A DNA stretch of 64,000 bases. Origin: Chloroflexota bacterium. Its GTDB lineage: Bacteria; Chloroflexota; Anaerolineae; Aggregatilineales; J027. A program made the position numbers and the translations under genes. Positions 36,236 through 45,629 of the stretch are shown here, one piece after another. Under the pieces are notes generated by a model. The model was not told where the DNA came from. It did not search any database and was given only the letters and a program-made list of their open reading frames with translations. Position 1 is the stretch's first letter; every line of letters starts with the position of its first letter. The stretch is taken from positions 62,001-126,000 of the forward strand of contig JABFGB010000012.1 in the NCBI GenBank assembly GCA_013112715.1. Direction: 5' to 3'.

Positions 36236-36318
36236 GGTTTATTCTCCATAAAACAAGACATTACTTGGGGGGTAGAGATATGGGAGGGTTCGCGCCCCCT
36301 CCCACACCTTTCAACCAA

Positions 36319-38295
36319 CTAGGGTTGGACGTTGAAATACCCCATCATTTCGAGGTGCAGCGCCGAGCAGAACTCAGTGCAGTACCATGTAAAGACCCCG
36401 GGACGAACGGCGTCAAACTCAAAGGTGACGGTTTCACCGGGTTCAATACTCAGGTTGATGTTATAGAAAGGAATCGAGAAGCCGTGTGTGGCATCGCGGG
36501 CACGCTCAACATTGGTGATCGTCCAAACGACATGATCGCCCTGTTGAATTTCGACGTGTTCCGGCGTAAAGTGGCTGCGGACGGCGGTCATGCGCACATG
36601 GACAACATTACCATCCCGTTCAACACCCTCTTCGCCTTGTTTTACCGAGTTGGGGTCTACGGATTGCGTCAGCGGATTCCAACCTACTTCAGGATAGACA
36701 TCCCACGCCTTGAGCTTGTCGGCCTTCATGATTTGGGCATAGTGGGGTTCGCCAGCCGTCAGTGGCAAGTCATACAACACTTGCATGGTCTCACCGGATT
36801 GCGAAATATCTACCAGTTGCAGATTTTGGGGCAGCAGCGGGCCAGTCGAGAGGAAACGATCAATTGACCACTTGTTGAGGGCAACCAGATACGTGCCGTC
36901 GGGTGAAACGGTGTCCCCTTCAGCGGCAGCGATATGACCGACGTTATATTGAACTGGGATACGGCCTTGCAGCGCCCAGCCATCCTGTGGACGATAACCT
37001 TCCGCGCCGAGACTCCACCGTGCAACGGCTGAATCGAGGAACAAGCTGGTATAGGCATAACCCTGATTGTCAAATTGGGTGTGGAGTGGCCCAAGTCCTA
37101 GTTCGACCTGTGTCTCCAGCACGGATTCCAATGGCAGAATCGGCACACCATAGGGGTCGGTTTCGCTGGTGCCTGCTGCAATTGCTGCCTGCAATTTGGC
37201 AAAGCTATAGACGCTGACGTGGGGGTCAAGTTTGCCCGCCACCACCATAAAATCACCATGCGGGGCAATGTCTACACCGTGTGGGCTGCGGGGTTCGGGG
37301 ACAAAGTAGAGCAGGCCATTTTCGTTGACCGTTTCGAGCGGAATGACGCGCATCCCGTTGATGTCCACTGTATTTCCCGCTTGGGCAACGGCCTCGGCTG
37401 CCTTTAGGTTAATGGCATGTAGATAGTCGTGGGTATTCTGGCTGACGCCTGCTTCAAACGGGGGATTGCCAGATTCAATACCACCTGTCGCCATTTCGGT
37501 ATTGATGGAGTTGCAGAAGACCCAACCTTCGGAAACACCTTTACCCGCGTCGCACAGGTCTTGCCAATAGGGAGGCAGTTCCATCGCAAATGAGGCACTT
37601 TCATCAATGCGCCCCGTAGCACGGTCAAATTTCCAGAACGTAATCATCCCACGATAGCTGCTTTGGTAATCGCCGATTGGGGCATATTCGCCACCCAGCG
37701 GATGGGCATATTGACCACCTTCAACAATGTATTCGGTGTTGGGGGTCACAAACGTACCGCCGTGATCGTTGAGATAGATGGGGTTGGTGACAATTTGTTT
37801 GGTCTCGAAGTCGCGCAGGTCAATCACTGCCACGCGCCCATTGGCTTTATCCCCAATGAACAAATACTCGCCATCATATTCGCCATTGGTTTCACTGAGC
37901 GACGGGTGGTGCGAATCGCCCCAACGAATTTCTTGACCGTCAATATTGCCTTGATCGAGCACTTCATTGCCCGCGCCATAGCCATACCCCTGCCACGGTT
38001 CGGGGGTGAACACACCAATGGTACGCAGCAGGCGCATGGATGGAATTCCGATAGCAAAAACCTGTCCGCTGTGACCGCCCGACGCAAACATGACGTATTC
38101 ATCCATCACGCCGCTTGGGGTATAGGTCATGGCCGCCGCCCGTAGGTCATCTTCGGTCAGGCCGCGTGCTTCGGCAATTTCTTGCCAACCCGGTCCCTGC
38201 GCCTTGACGTTGGTTTTGGTGGTAAAGGTGCGCCCGACTGAGATACCAATCGCGGCGACCAACACGATAATCAGAAACGTTCGCAACTTGCTCAT
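36319..38295 (-). CDS. nosZ: Nitrous oxide reductase, clade II (Sec-dependent)
   Basis: The ATG at 38295 has AAGGAG eight bases upstream; a start eight codons earlier lacks one. The 658-residue product has a Sec-type signal without a twin Arg (LRTFLIIVLVAAIGISVG), typical of clade II. The propeller carries CuZ ligand motifs such as DSHHPSLS (127-134) and paired His in later blades (NDHGGT, RSPHGVD, LGPLHTQF). The C-terminal cupredoxin CuA domain has Cys639, Cys643, His647 and Met650 in CTEFCSALHLEMM, plus an upstream His in DATHGF. It reduces N2O to N2 in the cell envelope and is the first gene of the nos operon. Confidence 0.96.
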   Translation of the reverse strand: MSKLRTFLIIVLVAAIGISVGRTFTTKTNVKAQGPGWQEIAEARGLTEDDLRAAAMTYTPSGVMDEYVMFASGGHSGQVFAIGIPSMRLLRTIGVFTPEPWQGYGYGAGNEVLDQGNIDGQEIRWGDSHHPSLSETNGEYDGEYLFIGDKANGRVAVIDLRDFETKQIVTNPIYLNDHGGTFVTPNTEYIVEGGQYAHPLGGEYAPIGDYQSSYRGMITFWKFDRATGRIDESASFAMELPPYWQDLCDAGKGVSEGWVFCNSINTEMATGGIESGNPPFEAGVSQNTHDYLHAINLKAAEAVAQAGNTVDINGMRVIPLETVNENGLLYFVPEPRSPHGVDIAPHGDFMVVAGKLDPHVSVYSFAKLQAAIAAGTSETDPYGVPILPLESVLETQVELGLGPLHTQFDNQGYAYTSLFLDSAVARWSLGAEGYRPQDGWALQGRIPVQYNVGHIAAAEGDTVSPDGTYLVALNKWSIDRFLSTGPLLPQNLQLVDISQSGETMQVLYDLPLTAGEPHYAQIMKADKLKAWDVYPEVGWNPLTQSVDPNSVKQGEEGVERDGNVVHVRMTAVRSHFTPEHVEIQQGDHVVWTITNVERARDATHGFSIPFYNINLSIEPGETVTFEFDAVRPGVFTWYCTEFCSALHLEMMGYFNVQP

Positions 38296-38366
38296 AAACA
38301 CTCCTTGTGCAAGATTCAATTTTCAAATGCCATGCTTACATCTTGCCAAAGGTCTGATTGACGCAC

Positions 38367-38382
38367 TGTGACTTAAGTCACA
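38367..38382. promoter_or_regulatory. Perfect Crp/Fnr-type palindrome upstream of nosZ
   Basis: TGTGACTTAAGTCACA is a perfect 16-bp palindrome 72 bp upstream of the nosZ start. TGTGA-N6-TCACA is the half-site arrangement of Crp-family operators. Two Crp/Fnr-family genes end the same operon. It would fit an activator site if transcription began about 30 bp upstream of the ATG; no clear -10 box was identified. Confidence 0.7.
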
Positions 38383-38470
38383 TGGAGAAAAATTGAACAA
38401 TCGGAGAGAAAGGGGCAAGGGGATGTGTTTGAGCAGTCGCACGCGAGGGGACTGACGCAGATGACTGCCT

Positions 38471-38585
38471 AGATTCAGCACGGTGGCTTTGCCCCATGTC
38501 TGAGTGGGTCTTTGAAGAGGATAGGTGAATCACCGACCCATGCCAATCGTGTGCATTTTCGTAGGGTGGAGCCACAGGCCCCACC
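38471..38585. repeat. Degenerate interspersed repeat with ATTCAGCACGG core
   Basis: AGATTCAGCACGGTGGCTTTGCC is shared, with changes, with the sites at 58186, 60970 and 62155. A second shared stretch (GATAGGTGAATCACCGACCCA here, GATAGGTCAATCCACCG near 60989) follows. A hairpin GGTGGAGCC-ACA-GGCCCCACC (38565-38585) with a following TGCTTTTT on the plus strand ends it. It fills most of the 380-bp gap between nosZ and KdgK; no gene is seen. Confidence 0.5.
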
Positions 38586-38675
38586 TGCTTTTTAGGCGCA
38601 TTTGACATCAGGCACACAATGAGGAGAGATTTTTTAGAGGGAGGAAAAACTCTGTCGAGATGACGCCGAAAAAGA

Positions 38676-39626
38676 TTACCGAAAAGCCGACTGCCGTACC
38701 TCAATGAGGCTCATCACTTGGTCGCGGGTACACCACACCACGTCGCCTTGATAGGTCAATTTAAGCGCGGCTAAGACACTGCCCATTTGCAATCCCCACG
38801 TCACCCCCTGCTCCAGATAACCGCACAAAAACCCACCCATAAACGCATCCCCCGCCCCGATTGAATCCACGACCTGAACGGGCTGGGTGGCTTGGGTGTG
38901 CAGTTGACCATCAAAAGCCACGACGGGCTGGCTTTCGTTGGTGATAACGACCACCCGACAGCCGAATTCGTCATGGAGGTTTTGGGCAATTGTGGCGGCG
39001 TCTCCGCTCATGTGGAGGACGTGATGTGCTTCGTCGAGGCCCATTTTTAAAATATCCGCCTGCGACAACAGCGGGCGAATGGTCTGATAGGCCGTGTCGC
39101 TTGACCACAATTTGGCGCGATAATTGACATCCAGTGCCATCAATATGCCAGATTGTCGGGTCAAATGAATGGCATGGCGCACCACCTCGCGCAGGCTTTC
39201 GCTGAGAGCCAGCGTAATGCCCGACACATGAAACAGACGGGTGGAACAGAAATAGTCCCAGTCCACCTCGCCAATGGTCATTTCGGTAAAGGTCGAGCCA
39301 GCCCGATCATAAATCACCTGTGGGGGGCGGGGAGGCACGCCATAATCGAGATAATACGACCCCAAGCGGCCCGTCGGTGCCCACACGACCCCACTGGTAT
39401 CCACGCCATGCTGCTGCACTGAGGCGGCGGCGCGTCGTCCCAATGAATGATCGGGCAGGCGCGAAATCCAGCCTGTTTTGAGACCCATCCGAGCGGCGGC
39501 AATCGCCACATTCGATTCTGCTCCCGCAGGCCGGACTTCAAAATAAGGCGCTTGCTCCAACACTTGCGGCAGGGGCGGGGTGAAACGCAGCATGATTTCA
39601 CCCATCGTCAAAATATCGAGTGTCAT
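38676..39626 (-). CDS. kdgK: 2-keto-3-deoxygluconate kinase (PfkB family)
   Basis: A 316-residue PfkB-type sugar kinase: N-terminal MGEIMLRFTPP, the RPAGAESNVAIAAARMG signature, YYLDYGVPPRPP lid segment and the catalytic DSIGAGDAFMGGF motif with the base Asp. Substrate is inferred from the gene order UxaC-UxaE-KdgK: KDG, made by KduD or UxuA on the other side of the LacI gene, is phosphorylated to KDPG. It is the last gene of the leftward uronate operon, 11 bp after UxaE. Confidence 0.9.
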   Translation of the reverse strand: MTLDILTMGEIMLRFTPPLPQVLEQAPYFEVRPAGAESNVAIAAARMGLKTGWISRLPDHSLGRRAAASVQQHGVDTSGVVWAPTGRLGSYYLDYGVPPRPPQVIYDRAGSTFTEMTIGEVDWDYFCSTRLFHVSGITLALSESLREVVRHAIHLTRQSGILMALDVNYRAKLWSSDTAYQTIRPLLSQADILKMGLDEAHHVLHMSGDAATIAQNLHDEFGCRVVVITNESQPVVAFDGQLHTQATQPVQVVDSIGAGDAFMGGFLCGYLEQGVTWGLQMGSVLAALKLTYQGDVVWCTRDQVMSLIEVRQSAFR

Positions 39627-39637
39627 CGTGCCCTCTG

Positions 39638-41026
39638 CTATGATTTTTGGGTGCTAAAAGGTTGCAAATGTCTATCAAAGTGGCACTTCAGCCCCGCATG
39701 ATAGTCGGTTTCATATTGCCGCAACGTGCTGTGCAGCACCGCCCCATAGGTGTTCAGAATTGAGCCAAACGTGACATGCAAAACCTGCCGCGCATCAAAA
39801 TGATCGAGCAGGTCGGGCAGTTCGTCGTCGGGTACATTTTTGGGCATCCGCTCCAATTCCGCCGAGACATGATAGGTCTTGCGGTCGGTTTCGTAGCGGG
39901 CTACACAGAAATTGAGCATCTCGCGGAACAGCTTGGGTTGTTTGGCGGCCAAGATGCGCAGGGCCTCCAGATAGCTGGTGCCAGCGGTTTTGAGATGCAC
40001 CAAGCCTTTGGTGTGGCGCATGGCGATGGGATAAACCGAAAATTTATCCGACCCGCTGTGTAGACTCAGTTTATATGTCCGGCCAAAAAAGTTCTGAATG
40101 GCGGCATGTCCGGCGATATTACGATCTAGTTCGGCAAGGTCGCCGATATAATCCACGCCTTTTTCAAAGCGACCCACAAAACGCGGGGCGATGCTGACCA
40201 CCGGAATTTGCAGGCGTTTGAGTTCGCTCACGATATAAAAATGCTCGGCAAACGAGGTCGGGATGTCGGTCTCATCTACCGACATCTCCAGATCGAAAGC
40301 GGCAAGGCGGGTCAGCAAATAACGCGCCATATTGACCATGTGGACGACGGCCTTGCCATATTTCGCGGCGGCTTTGAGCAGGGTGTATTCATCCAAATGC
40401 AGATGGAGTGTCGGCCAATCTCTCAGATAATCTTCCAATAGGCGCTTGGGGTCACTGGATAAAACACTCCATTCCAGCTGCTGCACTTTTTGACGCAGGG
40501 TTTCCAAATCATCGGTCTCGGCGTCGTTATCTACAAAATCGCCGGGGTCAATCGTAAAAAAGGTATAGCCCGCCGCGATGAACTGGTCAAGATCGGCAGT
40601 CGTTTTTTGGTGATCGGCATCCGCGCCCCATGCCGTCTGCCAATTGCTTTCCAAGACCCCCCACATGGCATCATCCATCACCTGCTGCGGGCTGCGTCCG
40701 GTGCGGGTGTTTTCGCGGACAGACTGTTGGGCAAAAATCGGCGCAATCCCGGTTCCATAAACGGCCTGTGCATGACCGGGCGTGGCGATGCCGAGACGAT
40801 CTCCGAATCCGGCGGAGGTGGCTAATCCCAGCGGTTGTGGCTTGAGCCATGATAGGCGCTGGCGGATTTCGGCGGCGTTGTGGGCATTGAGGGGACAAAC
40901 CAACCCAGCATCCCCCGCCATACCTTCAAAACCCTGTGTATCCCCGCTGACGACCAGATGTTTGCCTTGCTGCGTGCGAACGAGGGTATATGTTGTGTCT
41001 GCCTGCTGAATCTGCTGAAGGTTCAT
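39638..41026 (-). CDS. uxaE: Tagaturonate/fructuronate epimerase
   Basis: A 462-residue protein of the UxaE family: FGDRLGIATPGHAQAV, ENTRTGRSPQQVMDDAMWGV, then TFFTIDPGDFVDND, LHLHLDEYT and the C-terminal LSLHSGSDKFSVYP with HLKTAGTSYLEAL, which hold the metal-binding and catalytic residues. UxaE interconverts D-tagaturonate and D-fructuronate. It overlaps the UxaC stop by 4 bp. It lets galacturonate enter the glucuronate branch, so no tagaturonate reductase or altronate dehydratase is needed, and none is seen in the window. Confidence 0.92.
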   Translation of the reverse strand: MNLQQIQQADTTYTLVRTQQGKHLVVSGDTQGFEGMAGDAGLVCPLNAHNAAEIRQRLSWLKPQPLGLATSAGFGDRLGIATPGHAQAVYGTGIAPIFAQQSVRENTRTGRSPQQVMDDAMWGVLESNWQTAWGADADHQKTTADLDQFIAAGYTFFTIDPGDFVDNDAETDDLETLRQKVQQLEWSVLSSDPKRLLEDYLRDWPTLHLHLDEYTLLKAAAKYGKAVVHMVNMARYLLTRLAAFDLEMSVDETDIPTSFAEHFYIVSELKRLQIPVVSIAPRFVGRFEKGVDYIGDLAELDRNIAGHAAIQNFFGRTYKLSLHSGSDKFSVYPIAMRHTKGLVHLKTAGTSYLEALRILAAKQPKLFREMLNFCVARYETDRKTYHVSAELERMPKNVPDDELPDLLDHFDARQVLHVTFGSILNTYGAVLHSTLRQYETDYHAGLKCHFDRHLQPFSTQKS

Positions 41027-42435
41027 GCTTTCTCTCCCACTTGCATTCGGTAGGCCCGTTTCGCCAAGCCATACGCTAAATCGTGCATCATCTCCCCCGC
41101 GTCCTCTTCATCCACAATCCGCCGCGTCACCAGATCGGCCACCCAATTCGCGCTGGCCCGTCGCCACACATCATGCCGTGCAGGGATGGATGGGAATGCG
41201 CGGGTGTCGTCGTTAAACCCGGCGGTGTTATACAGTCCGGCGGTCTCAATCACCTGATCGAAATAGCGGGCCATGCCGTTGAAGCTGTCAAAGAACCACC
41301 ACGGCGGGCCGAGGCGCAGGGCGGGGTAGTGACCTGCCAGCGGGGCAAGTTCGCGGCTGTAGGTCGTTTCATCCAGCGTAAACAGAATCAGGGTCAGGCG
41401 TGGGTCACTGCCATAACAATCGAGGAGGGGTTTCAGCGCACGGGTAAATTCGGTCTGGATGGGAATATCCGCCCCCATATCCCGTCCGAAATGCTCAAAA
41501 ATTTGCGGGTTATGATTGCGGAACGCCCCAATGTGCAACTGCATGACCAAGCCATCTTCGACGCTCATCCGCGCCATCTCAATCAGCATGTGTCCGGTGA
41601 AACGACGGGCATCATCCGCATGGAGATGGCCGCTAAGGGCACGCGCAAAAATGGCCTCGGCGGTGGCGGAGGTTAGGTGTTCGGTATGGGCCGTCAATGC
41701 GGCATGATCGGTGGCAACTGCCCCCATCTGTTTAAAGAAAGCGCGGCGGTTTTCGAGAGCCGTGATAAAACTGGCATAACTGCCAACCTCGATTCCACTC
41801 ACATGACTGAGTTGGTGAATGCTGTCTAGCCAGTTGGGGCTGTCCAGATTGACCACCCCATCCGGGCGAAAGGTGGGGATGATAGTGGCCGACCAGCCGG
41901 AGGCATGTATTTTGGTGTGATAGGTCAAGGGGTCGGTGGCGGGGTCGGTGGTGGCTAGTGTTTCGATCTTAAAGCGCTCAAATAGTCGGCGCGGGACAAA
42001 TTCAGGTTGGGCCAGTCTGTCGGCGATGGCATCATAAATGGCTTGGGCCGTGCGGCTGGTCAATTTTTCGGGGATACCAAACATCTGCTCCAGTTCATCC
42101 TTGATCCAGATGCCCGTCGGTGTGCCCCGAAACAGATAAAAATGGTCGGCGAAAATCTGCCAAATACGCCGATGGTCAGTCTCAACAAGAGCACCATCAC
42201 GGCGCGGAATACCGAGCGATTCCAATGCGATACCTTGTGAATAGAGCATCCGAAAAATATAGTGGTCAGGGATAATCAATAAATCAACGGGGGTGCCAAA
42301 CTGATAATCGGCCTCGGCAAACAAGCGCGGATCCACATGCCCATGTGGACAAATGAGCGGCAAGTGGGCAATGGCCTGATACAACTCATAGGCTAACGGG
42401 GAATTTAAATAACGTTCTTCAATTTTTACTTTCAT
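41023..42435 (-). CDS. uxaC: Uronate isomerase (glucuronate/galacturonate isomerase)
   Basis: A 470-residue amidohydrolase-superfamily isomerase: LICPHGHVDPRLFAEADYQFGTP at the start (metal-type HxH-like histidines), YLFRGTPTGIWIKDELEQMFG, DPATDPLTYH, and the C-terminal PARHDVWRRASANWVADLV. It turns galacturonate into tagaturonate and glucuronate into fructuronate. It follows the LacI gene by 2 bp and overlaps UxaE by 4 bp; the leftward operon therefore feeds directly from uronate monomers to the KDG kinase. Confidence 0.95.
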   Translation of the reverse strand: MKVKIEERYLNSPLAYELYQAIAHLPLICPHGHVDPRLFAEADYQFGTPVDLLIIPDHYIFRMLYSQGIALESLGIPRRDGALVETDHRRIWQIFADHFYLFRGTPTGIWIKDELEQMFGIPEKLTSRTAQAIYDAIADRLAQPEFVPRRLFERFKIETLATTDPATDPLTYHTKIHASGWSATIIPTFRPDGVVNLDSPNWLDSIHQLSHVSGIEVGSYASFITALENRRAFFKQMGAVATDHAALTAHTEHLTSATAEAIFARALSGHLHADDARRFTGHMLIEMARMSVEDGLVMQLHIGAFRNHNPQIFEHFGRDMGADIPIQTEFTRALKPLLDCYGSDPRLTLILFTLDETTYSRELAPLAGHYPALRLGPPWWFFDSFNGMARYFDQVIETAGLYNTAGFNDDTRAFPSIPARHDVWRRASANWVADLVTRRIVDEEDAGEMMHDLAYGLAKRAYRMQVGEKA

Positions 42436-42437
42436 TT

Positions 42438-43442
42438 TTAGGTGCTCTCTCGAATAATGAGGACATCATCATAGTGATGCTCATAATAGGTTAAATCTCC
42501 TTCAACCCGTCGGAGCAGCAGTTCCGCTGCCATCGTCCCAATGTGGTACTTATCGCTCCGAAAGGTGGTCAGGGGTGGGGTGACTTGGCTTGCCATCAAA
42601 ATGTCATCACCGCCGATAAGGGCCAAATCCTGCGGGATACGAAGGCCTTGTTCGACAGCAGCCCGCATGACACCTAGCGCCACAAGGTCATTCCCGGCGA
42701 TGACTGCATCCAGTTCCGGGTGTTCGGCCAGCAATACCTTGCCCGTCTCATAGCCCGCCTGCCATGTGGGTTTGCAGGTGGCGTACCAGCTGGGATTTAC
42801 CGGAATGTGCAGGGCTTGGAGTTCCTGCATAAACATATCGAGATTCACGCTAGAAATACTGCGCACCAGATTGACATACCCAATCCGCCGCCGGCCTGTT
42901 TCATAGAGATATTTGGCGGCCAGCACCGCCCGATACCCGCGTGGATGGAGGGTTGTGACCACGCTGCCCAAATGATGGGGCAAATTGCGATTGACCACCA
43001 CAATCGCCGAGTGTTTCTCGATGAGGGGGATGAGTTCATCATCGGATAGGCGAGACGAACACACGATAATGCCGTCCACCATCGTGGATTCCAGTTGGTC
43101 AAGGATGGCCTTTTCGCGTTCGGGGTTTTCGTTGCTATTCGCCAGCATCACATTGTAGCCTTCGCGCCAAAAAAATTCCTCCACCCCTTGAAGGATTTCG
43201 GTGAAATAGGGATTGGTGATGTCGGGGGCGACAAAGCCGATCATGTAGGTGCGTTTGGTGACGAGGGTGCGGGCAGCGCGGTTGGGGCGATATTCCAACT
43301 TCTCTATAATCTCGCGGACGTGCTGGCGGGTCTCATCACTAATCCGGCCCGTCCCATGAATTACTCGTGAGACGGTCATCATAGAGACGCCAGCTTCGCG
43401 TGCTACGTCGGCCAGAGTTGCTCTTTGTGGTTTGCGAGTCAT
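42438..43442 (-). CDS. LacI-family regulator of the uronate island
   Basis: The start at 43442 (MTRKPQRATLADVAREAG) gives a normal 334-residue length; a longer frame to 43535 would run through promoter sequence. Helix-turn-helix ATLADVAREAGVSMMTVSRVI, hinge YRPNRAARTL, effector domain with IVCSSRLSDDEL and the GGDDILMASQVTPPLTTFR block. Read divergently from the Opp-type transporter and pectin genes, with three near-identical palindromes between. It very likely controls both arms, with a uronate or KDG-like inducer. Confidence 0.9.
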   Translation of the reverse strand: MTRKPQRATLADVAREAGVSMMTVSRVIHGTGRISDETRQHVREIIEKLEYRPNRAARTLVTKRTYMIGFVAPDITNPYFTEILQGVEEFFWREGYNVMLANSNENPEREKAILDQLESTMVDGIIVCSSRLSDDELIPLIEKHSAIVVVNRNLPHHLGSVVTTLHPRGYRAVLAAKYLYETGRRRIGYVNLVRSISSVNLDMFMQELQALHIPVNPSWYATCKPTWQAGYETGKVLLAEHPELDAVIAGNDLVALGVMRAAVEQGLRIPQDLALIGGDDILMASQVTPPLTTFRSDKYHIGTMAAELLLRRVEGDLTYYEHHYDDVLIIREST

Positions 43443-43514
43443 ACCTATACCAATTGTCAATAGTCGAAAAACACAAAATTTGACAAAATCCAAAAACCAT
43501 TTTATATTATATGA

Positions 43515-43615
43515 GTTAACGCTAACCTTTGCCAACTATTCTTTGAATGTTTTCAGGGTTAACGCTAACTCAATAAGTCGAGTTTTGGTCGCTTTACTAG
43601 AGTTAGCGCTAACTC
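43515..43615. promoter_or_regulatory. Three LacI-type operators GTTAnCGCTAAC
   Basis: GTTAACGCTAAC at 43515-43526 and 43558-43569, and a perfect 16-bp palindrome GAGTTAGCGCTAACTC at 43600-43615 (core 43602-43613). Spacing is 43 and 44 bp between starts, about four helical turns. The sites lie between the LacI start (43442) and the first transporter gene (43702), so they can control both directions. The central CG matches LacI-family operators. Confidence 0.85.
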
Positions 43616-43701
43616 GACCCCAAAATAATATCGAGAGAAAGGAGCAACACGACATCAAAAAGCCGTTCTGTTCCAATTTTTCAAGCAATATTTTAGGAGG
43701 G

Positions 43702-45612
43702 ATGATGTACAAGCGAATTCTGCCTTTTGTAATTGTATGTGTTTTAATTGCTTCTGCTTTTGTTGCACTACCCCGCCAAACGGCGGCCCAAGATGGCACC
43801 GCCTATAAAGAAGCCCCAATGCTGGCCGAAAAAGTTGCGGCTGGTGAACTCCCCCCTGTTGAAGAACGCCTCCCCGCTAACCCACTCGTCGTTCCACTGG
43901 CTGAAGGGGATACGATTGGTGTCTATGGCGGGACATGGCATCGTGCATGGCGCGGCGTGGATGACTTCCACTGCTTTGGTCGTATCACCTATGACCCCGT
44001 GCTGCGTTGGCCGCGTAACCCCTCGGATGCCGTGCAAGAAAATCTGGCTGAAAGCTGGGAATTTGGCGATGAGGGCAAATCCCTGACCCTGAACTTCCGC
44101 CCCGGCCTAAAGTGGTCAGACGGTGTGCCGTTCACGGTGGATGATGTGATCTTCTGGTGGGAAGACATCGAAAACGACCCTAATATCACCGCTGCCGTAC
44201 ATGGTGAGTGGATGATTGGTGGCGAGCCAATGACGCTTGAACGAGTGGATGATGACACTATCACCCTACACTTCGCTGCCCCCAATGGGTTGGCCGAGAC
44301 CGTCGGTTTGGCCTTCCATGGCAATCAATGGCCGCTGGGTTTTGAGCGCTTTGGTTTCTTTGCCCCGCGTCACTATCTGGAACAATTCCATCCCAAATAT
44401 AACAGCGACGCCACCTACGAACAGTTTGAAGAAAAAGCCTTCGACTATAACGTAGATCGCCCGGTGATGACGGCGTGGAAGATTACGGAATACGAAGCCG
44501 GTACAACCCTCGTGGTTGCTGAACGTAACCCCTACTACTGGAAAGTGGACGAAGAAGGCAACCAACTGCCCTACATTGACTATGTGTATCTACACTTGGT
44601 TGAAGGCGTGGACGGCGTAAATGCAATGGGTATCGCGGGCGACCTCGATATGCAGGCCCGTGCCATTGACCTCGCCCAATTTCCGGTCTATATGGACAAT
44701 GCCGAAGAAGGCAACTATCACATGCTGTTGTGGCCGCAGGCCCAAGCCTCCTCCGCAACCCTGTGGTTCAACCAGAGCTATCCCGATGACAAATATCGCA
44801 CGTTGTTCCAAGACCTGCGCTTCCGTAAAGCCATGTCACACGCAATTGACCGTGAAGCTATCAACGAAATCGCCTTCTTGGGTCAAGGTGTGCCGCGTAC
44901 CATTACGGTTGTGCCCGATTCCCCGTACTACATCCCCGAACTGGAAAATGTAAACGGTGAATATGATGTTGATCTGGCGACCTCCTTACTAGACGAAATC
45001 GGCCTGCAAAAAGGTGATGACGGCTTCTATAATTTCGCGGATGGCTCGGACATCCTCATCTTGATTGAAACTTCCAATACATCCTCTGGTATCCAAGACT
45101 CGTTGGAACTCATTGCTGAATGGTGGAACACCGTTGGTATCGAGACCCAAGTACAAACCTCGACCCGTGACGTGTTCTGGCCGCGTGCTGGTGCCAATGA
45201 AGTCATGGTTGCCACATGGACAACCGATCGTGGCTTGCTGCCGATGGTTGACCCCATCTACATTTTCCCCTTTGACGAGCGCTCTTGGATGGCCCCGGCC
45301 TATGGTACGTGGTACAAGACGGGCGGCGCTGAAGGTCTGGAACCCACCGACGAGTTCAAGGCGGCGATGGCCCTCTATGACGAATACAAGCTGACGACTG
45401 ATCCAGCCCGTCAGATTGAAATTGGCAAGGAACTGGTTCGGATGTCCACCGAAAATCTGTGGACGCTCGGTACAGTGGGTCTGGTGCCCAATCCTGTCGT
45501 TGTGAAGAACAACTTCATGAACGTTGCGGAAAATCACACCGCCGACTGGATTATCATGACCCCCGGTACGATGAATCCCGAACACTTCTATTTCTCTGAT
45601 GGCGGAGAATAA
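43702..45612 (+). CDS. ABC transporter solute-binding protein, family 5 (uronide type)
   Basis: AGGAGG at 43695-43700 lies close to two consecutive ATG codons (43702 and 43705); either may be used, and longer frames from 43432 cross the operator region. The 636-residue product has a signal peptide (ILPFVIVCVLIASAFVALP) and opens the mature part with EAPMLAEKVAAGELPPVEER, like its paralogue at 21816. The family-5 core is clear (LTLNFRPGLKWSDGVPFTVDDV and LRFRKAMSHAIDREAIN). Being first in the operon that carries oligogalacturonate lyase and KduI/D, its ligand is probably an unsaturated or saturated oligogalacturonide. Confidence 0.9.
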   Translation: MMYKRILPFVIVCVLIASAFVALPRQTAAQDGTAYKEAPMLAEKVAAGELPPVEERLPANPLVVPLAEGDTIGVYGGTWHRAWRGVDDFHCFGRITYDPVLRWPRNPSDAVQENLAESWEFGDEGKSLTLNFRPGLKWSDGVPFTVDDVIFWWEDIENDPNITAAVHGEWMIGGEPMTLERVDDDTITLHFAAPNGLAETVGLAFHGNQWPLGFERFGFFAPRHYLEQFHPKYNSDATYEQFEEKAFDYNVDRPVMTAWKITEYEAGTTLVVAERNPYYWKVDEEGNQLPYIDYVYLHLVEGVDGVNAMGIAGDLDMQARAIDLAQFPVYMDNAEEGNYHMLLWPQAQASSATLWFNQSYPDDKYRTLFQDLRFRKAMSHAIDREAINEIAFLGQGVPRTITVVPDSPYYIPELENVNGEYDVDLATSLLDEIGLQKGDDGFYNFADGSDILILIETSNTSSGIQDSLELIAEWWNTVGIETQVQTSTRDVFWPRAGANEVMVATWTTDRGLLPMVDPIYIFPFDERSWMAPAYGTWYKTGGAEGLEPTDEFKAAMALYDEYKLTTDPARQIEIGKELVRMSTENLWTLGTVGLVPNPVVVKNNFMNVAENHTADWIIMTPGTMNPEHFYFSDGGE

Positions 45613-45629
45613 CAGATCACTTTAAGTTA

